From Bacteroidaceae bacterium (GTDB lineage Bacteria; Bacteroidota; Bacteroidia; Bacteroidales; Bacteroidaceae): a stretch of DNA of 19,471 nucleotides. Shown here piece by piece: positions 16,634 to 19,471 of this stretch. The notes beneath the pieces are model-generated. The model ran no database searches, had not been told where the DNA came from, and saw only the letters and a list, made by a program, of their open reading frames with translations. Where the stretch lies: assembly GCA_900770655.1 (NCBI GenBank), contig CAAGLA010000024.1, positions 1-19,471 of the forward strand, given 5' to 3'. Position 1 is the stretch's first letter. Every line of letters begins with the position of its first letter. The translations under genes were made by a program, and so were the position numbers.

Positions 16634-17044
16634 ATGAGCCAATACGAAAGCAGCACAAAACATATACCCTACCCGCAAGAAAAGGTATATGCCAAGCTCG
16701 AGGACCTGAATAACCTCGAAGGGCTTAAGGAGAAGCTACCCGAGGACAAGGTTAAGGATTTGACCTACAGCCGCGACGAAGCTACGGTGAATGTTCCTCC
16801 GCTTGGAAATATAACCATAAGGGTTGTAGAGCGCGAAGAGCCTAAATGCATTAAATTAGAGGCTGTAGGCTCACCCATCCCTGTGAATATGTGGATACAG
16901 ATTATCCCCGACGGCGAAGAGGCTTCCAAAATGAGGGTTGTAGCAAAAGCCGAAATTAACTTTATGCTGCGCTCAATGATAGAGAAGCCGTTGAAAGACG
17001 GGCTGGAAAAGATAGCCGATGCACTATCAATGATAAAATATTAA
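16634..17044 (+). CDS. SRPBCC (START-like) superfamily protein
   Basis: The 136-residue soluble protein begins MSQYESSTKHIPYPQEKVYAKLEDLNN, where a first strand with the Ser/Glu-Ser pattern is followed by PxxxVYxxLxD, the common entry to the helix-grip fold of SRPBCC proteins (polyketide cyclase, CoxG and START-like). The pattern LGNITIRVVEREEPKCIKLEA and the long C-terminal helix MLRSMIEKPLKDGLEKIADALS fit the same fold. Members bind hydrophobic ligands in a central cavity; ligand and function are unknown here. There is no signal peptide, so it is cytoplasmic. It starts 4 bp after pyrE, and the argH ATG is 6 bp after its stop, so it is translated with two nucleotide/amino-acid synthesis genes. 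Confidence 0.85.
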   Translation: MSQYESSTKHIPYPQEKVYAKLEDLNNLEGLKEKLPEDKVKDLTYSRDEATVNVPPLGNITIRVVEREEPKCIKLEAVGSPIPVNMWIQIIPDGEEASKMRVVAKAEINFMLRSMIEKPLKDGLEKIADALSMIKY

Positions 17045-17050
17045 TTGGTT

Positions 17051-18394
17051 ATGGCAAATAAGTTGTGGGAAAAGAACTTTTCTGTTTCGCAAGAAATAGA
17101 AAACTTTACGGTGGGCAAGGATAGACACCTCGACCTTCTTCTTGCACGCTACGATGTGCTGGGCTCACTTGCCCACTGCAAAATGCTCGAAAGCATCGGA
17201 TTGCTTACAAGTGAGGAACGGCAGCGTATCAGACAGGGATTGCTGGGTATATACTCTGCTGCAATGACGGGTACGTTCCTAATTGAATCTGATGTTGAAG
17301 ATGTTCACTCGCAGGTGGAACTGATACTCACCCGCAGTTTGGGCGATATGGGCAAGAAGATTCACAGCGGACGTTCACGCAACGACCAAGTATTGCTTGA
17401 CCTTAAGCTATTTACACGCAAGGAGCTGCAGGATATATGCGAAGCAGTGATGAAGCTGTTCGGTGCCCTTCAGGAGCAGAGCGAGAAGCACAAGAATGTG
17501 CTTATGCCCGGCTACACGCACCTTCAGGTGGCAATGCCCTCTTCGTTCGGCCTATGGTTCGGAGCGTATGCCGAGAGCCTTGCCGATGATATGCTCTTCC
17601 TGCAGGCAGCATACAAAATGTGTAACCGCAATCCTCTTGGCTCGGGCGCAGGCTACGGCTCTTCGTTCCCGCTCAACCGTGCAATGACCACAGAACTTCT
17701 GGGTTTTGACTCTATGAACTACAACGTGGTATATGCACAGATGGGCCGTGGAAAATGCGAAAGAAACGTCGCTTTTGCCATTGCGAGCGTAGCCGGAACA
17801 CTTTCGAAACTCGCGTTTGATGCCTGTATGTTCAACTCGCAAAACTTCGGGTTCATAAAACTGCCCGCAGAGTGCACTACAGGCAGCAGCATTATGCCAC
17901 ACAAGAAGAACCCCGATGTTTTTGAACTGCTGCGTGCACGGTGCAACCGCCTTCAGGCACTGCCTACCGATATAACGCTCATTATGAACAACCTGCCAAG
18001 CGGATACTTCCGCGACCTGCAGATTATAAAGGAGCTCTTCCTGCCGGCATTTGCCGAAATAAAGGAGTGCCTTGCAATGGCTACATATATAATAGAGCGC
18101 ATAGAGGTAAACGAGAATATACTCGACGACAACCGCTACGACGCAATGTTCAGCGTAGAAGAGGTCAACCGCCTTGCAACAGAAGGAATGCCCTTCCGCG
18201 ACGCATACAGAAAGGTAGGGCTCGATATTGAGGCCGGTACATTCACAGCCTGCAAAGAGGTACATCACACGCACGAAGGCAGTATAGGAAACCTATGTAA
18301 CAGAGAGATAGCAGCTGTTATGCAGGGCATTTACGACGAGATGAACTTTGAAAAGGCCCGCAACGCCGAAGAAGCACTTCTAAAAGGTAATTAA
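17051..18394 (+). CDS. argH: Argininosuccinate lyase
   Basis: ArgH splits argininosuccinate to arginine and fumarate, the last step of arginine synthesis. I choose the ATG at 17051 (447 residues, MANKLWEKNFSV); an in-frame TTG at 17045 directly after the preceding stop is unlikely. Family motifs are in order: DVHSQVE (85-90 region), HSGRSRNDQV (105-114), MPGYTHLQVAMPSSFG with catalytic His157, NPLGSGAGYGSSFPLNR, and the fumarase/lyase signature GSSIMPHKKNP (278-288), whose Ser is the catalytic base. It is the end of the pyrE-SRPBCC-argH unit and is followed by a hairpin terminator. No argG or other arg gene is seen nearby. Confidence 0.97.
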   Translation: MANKLWEKNFSVSQEIENFTVGKDRHLDLLLARYDVLGSLAHCKMLESIGLLTSEERQRIRQGLLGIYSAAMTGTFLIESDVEDVHSQVELILTRSLGDMGKKIHSGRSRNDQVLLDLKLFTRKELQDICEAVMKLFGALQEQSEKHKNVLMPGYTHLQVAMPSSFGLWFGAYAESLADDMLFLQAAYKMCNRNPLGSGAGYGSSFPLNRAMTTELLGFDSMNYNVVYAQMGRGKCERNVAFAIASVAGTLSKLAFDACMFNSQNFGFIKLPAECTTGSSIMPHKKNPDVFELLRARCNRLQALPTDITLIMNNLPSGYFRDLQIIKELFLPAFAEIKECLAMATYIIERIEVNENILDDNRYDAMFSVEEVNRLATEGMPFRDAYRKVGLDIEAGTFTACKEVHHTHEGSIGNLCNREIAAVMQGIYDEMNFEKARNAEEALLKGN

Positions 18395-18403
18395 ATAGAG
18401 TTA

Positions 18404-18455
18404 AACGCGATGCTATGTTACAATAAAGGACAGAAGCATCGCGTTCTTCTTTAAA
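18404..18455 (+). terminator. Hairpin terminator after argH
   Basis: AACGCGATGCT (18404-18414) and AGCATCGCGTT (18435-18445) form an 11-bp perfect stem with a 20-nt loop, 9 bp after the argH stop, followed by a T-rich stretch (CTTCTTT). The stem is strong; the T-tract is short and interrupted, so some read-through into the lipoprotein gene is possible. Confidence 0.75.
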
Positions 18456-18470
18456 TTAAAAAAAAGAAGA

Positions 18471-18989
18471 ATGAGAAAACTGATAAACACACTGCTGATT
18501 ATGGCCATAGCCCTCCTTGCAGGGTGCGAAGATGAAAGTCCCTATTCGGGCTACCGTGTCAACTTCACATTCGACAGCGGAGTATACCCCTATATACAGG
18601 CAAAAAGTTTCGGACAGTTTATATGTGTTGAACGCAAAGGTGCAGGACAATACACAGTAACCGATGCCATAGGGAACAAGCAAACAGTAAACATACCGCA
18701 GATTCAGCTACAGCAAAACCCGTTCTTCTATGGACTGGGAGGGCTTATTATAGGCACACCGGCAGTGTACGGCGAAGGAGCACTCATTGCATACGACAAA
18801 GCCTGCCCCAAGTGCGACTATTCCAACAGAAAGGTAAAGATAGACTATGTAATGGGGCACGCCACTTGCGACAAGTGCCAGACAAAGTTCGACCTCAACA
18901 GCGGCGGAATAGCCATTGAAGGAGACTCACGGCCACTCTGGCGCTACCGCGTGTACGAAAACGGAACAAATGTCGTAGTACTTAACTGA
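18471..18989 (+). CDS. Small lipoprotein with two CxxC motifs in a Rieske-like C-terminal region
   Basis: The 172-residue protein has a lipoprotein signal (LINTLLIMAIALLAGC, lipid Cys19) followed by acidic residues EDE. A middle beta-rich section (YTVTDAIGNKQTVNIP) leads to ACPKC (C112, C115) and, 17 residues on, TCDKC (C133, C136), then QTKFDLNSGGIAIEGDSRPLWRYRV. The Cys-x2-Cys, FDLNSG, PLWRYRV order follows the cluster-binding part of Rieske domains, but Rieske proteins have C-x-H and C-x2-H, whereas here all four ligands are Cys, as in zinc ribbons or rubredoxin-type centres. The cofactor is thus uncertain. Similar Bacteroidota proteins are, from memory, labelled as ferredoxin subunits of ring-hydroxylating dioxygenases. 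An AAGAAG purine stretch precedes the ATG; no separate promoter is visible. Confidence 0.82.
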   Translation: MRKLINTLLIMAIALLAGCEDESPYSGYRVNFTFDSGVYPYIQAKSFGQFICVERKGAGQYTVTDAIGNKQTVNIPQIQLQQNPFFYGLGGLIIGTPAVYGEGALIAYDKACPKCDYSNRKVKIDYVMGHATCDKCQTKFDLNSGGIAIEGDSRPLWRYRVYENGTNVVVLN

Positions 18990-19093
18990 CCGGCACGGCA
19001 AGAAACCTGCCAAGCAAAGCCACGCACAGAAAGTTTAAACTCCCTGCAGCAACCCGCACCTTTGCCACGGCAGAAAATTAAACCCCATATTTT
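18990..19093. other. Gap between lipoprotein gene and tRNA promoter
   Basis: About 104 bp of noncoding sequence ending in a run of seven to eight T at 19089-19096. Only a weak 4-bp stem (GGCA/TGCC around 18997-19011) is seen, so no convincing terminator for the lipoprotein gene is visible. Confidence 0.4.
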
Positions 19094-19124
19094 TTTGAAT
19101 TATAGGCAAAAGCCATTATCTTTG
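19094..19124 (+). promoter_or_regulatory. Promoter of tRNA-Leu
   Basis: TTTG (19094-19097), 19 bp, TATCTTTG (19117-19124): both halves match the Bacteroidota housekeeping promoter consensus (TTTG-N19-21-TAnnTTTG) fully, the best match in the window. Predicted start near 19128 leaves a leader of about 60 nt before the mature tRNA. Confidence 0.75.
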
Positions 19125-19142
19125 CACCGCTATCGGCAAAAA

Positions 19143-19160
19143 AGCCTTTGCAACAAGGCT
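19143..19160. other. Hairpin in the tRNA-Leu leader
   Basis: AGCCTT (19143-19148), loop TGCAAC, AAGGCT (19155-19160) form a perfect 6-bp stem. On the plus strand it would fold in the tRNA precursor; on the minus strand it is followed by a run of six T (19143 to 19138), so it could end transcription coming from the right. Confidence 0.45.
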
Positions 19161-19189
19161 CCAAAAAAGACAGCACAAACATTAAGGTC

Positions 19190-19278
19190 GCTCGAATGGT
19201 GGAATCGGTAGACACGAAGGACTTAAAATCCTTTGGCATTTAAACGCCGTGCGGGTTCAAGTCCCGCTTCGAGTACCA
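19190..19278 (+). tRNA. tRNA-Leu (anticodon UAA)
   Basis: The 89-nt cloverleaf is complete: acceptor stem GCTCGAA with TTCGAGT (one G-U pair at the end), D-arm GTG...CAC, anticodon stem AAGGA/TCCTT around loop CTTAAAA (anticodon TAA), a long variable arm with GGC/GCC typical of class II tRNAs, T-arm GCGGG/CCCGC around TTCAAGT, discriminator A, and a CCA end encoded in the gene (19276-19278). The long variable arm and A73 fit leucine. It reads UUA codons, and also UUG if wobble position is used. Confidence 0.96.
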
Positions 19279-19287
19279 ATAAACTTG

Positions 19288-19330
19288 CAATCCCTTGTAA
19301 ACCAGCGTTTGCAAAGGATTGTTTTCTTTT
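19288..19330 (+). terminator. Rho-independent terminator after tRNA-Leu
   Basis: CAATCCCTTGTAAAC (19288-19302) pairs with GTTTGCAAAGGATTG (19307-19321) in a 15-bp stem containing one C-A mismatch and one G-U pair, with a CAGC loop, followed at once by TTTTCTTTT (19322-19330). It begins 9 bp after the tRNA CCA end and closes the transcript. Confidence 0.85.
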
Positions 19331-19392
19331 AAATAAAAATTGCGGTATAAACATTCTTGGGCTCAGTAGCAAAAAGGTGTGGGTATGTTTTG

Positions 19393-19424
19393 TTTGTAGT
19401 GTACGCACTATACAAATAGCTTTA
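19393..19424 (+). promoter_or_regulatory. Promoter-like element with inverted repeat at right edge
   Basis: TTTG (19393-19396), 20 bp, TAGCTTTA (19417-19424) resembles a Bacteroidota promoter with one mismatch in the -7 part. The spacer contains TAGTG-TACG-CACTA (19397-19410), a 5-bp inverted repeat, and the outer TTTG and ACAAA (to 19416) extend the symmetry with a 2-nt offset. It would drive a gene starting beyond the window. No coding frame is supported between 19331 and the edge. Confidence 0.4.
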
Positions 19425-19471
19425 TTTCTCTTTTAACATCTCGGTACCCCAAGAGGTATTCTCGCTTTTGG

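Noticed and set aside
17045..17050. TTG at 17045 as argH start
   Set aside because: The ATG six bases later gives the usual MANKLWE-type N-terminus; nothing favours the TTG that abuts the preceding stop codon.
17552..18274. Minus-strand frame of 240 codons opposite argH
   Set aside because: Cys/His-rich and motif-free, fully antisense to argH; a shadow frame.
19223..19436. Short open frames on both strands around the tRNA-Leu gene
   Set aside because: They run through the tRNA and its terminator hairpin and have no protein features.
1..19471. CRISPR arrays, insertion sequences, prophage or toxin-antitoxin modules
   Set aside because: No regularly spaced repeats, transposase or integrase motifs, or small paired toxin/antitoxin genes were seen.

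Overview
The window looks like chromosomal core DNA from a member of the Bacteroidales (phylum Bacteroidota) that carries a type IX secretion system (T9SS). The support is the BamA/UppS/Skp gene set with Bacteroidota-type companion proteins, a PorU-PorV pair, DUF6242 and DUF6089 family proteins, weak Shine-Dalgarno context, and promoters of the TTTG-N19-TAnnTTTG type used by Bacteroidota. The genus cannot be fixed from the sequence. There is no sign of phage, insertion sequence, CRISPR or recent transfer.

Left part, minus strand (right to left in transcription order): ribD; then, after an AT-rich gap with a promoter-like element, an envelope cluster of DUF6242 lipoprotein, DUF6089 beta-barrel protein, uppS, bamA, and two Skp/OmpH chaperones, the second cut by the window edge. 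This cluster couples the isoprenoid carrier for cell-wall and O-antigen synthesis to outer-membrane protein assembly and its periplasmic chaperones.

Centre, minus strand (15432 down to 7798): rex, a fumarylacetoacetate-hydrolase-family enzyme, porU, porV, ispF and a membrane-linked metallophosphoesterase. The genes are packed with gaps of at most 57 bp and two ATGA overlaps, so they are probably one operon. PorU (C25-family sortase) and PorV (its outer-membrane partner and cargo shuttle) are the end stage of T9SS export; the redox-sensing repressor Rex is the first gene. IspF makes isoprenoid precursor, the same pathway that feeds UppS.

Right part, plus strand: a divergent region of 118 bp separates rex from a SUI1/YciH-type translation factor gene, then pyrE, an SRPBCC protein and argH (tightly packed), a hairpin terminator, a small lipoprotein with two CxxC motifs in a Rieske-like context, and a tRNA-Leu(UAA) gene with its own promoter and terminator. 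The right edge holds a promoter-like element with an inverted repeat in its spacer, for a gene beyond the window.

Most of the window is ordinary core genome. No complete undescribed system was found. The points most worth checking are the Rex-headed sortase operon with the inverted repeat in its divergent promoter region, the tetra-cysteine Rieske-like lipoprotein, the predicted surface-exposed DUF6242 lipoprotein, and the right-edge operator-like element.
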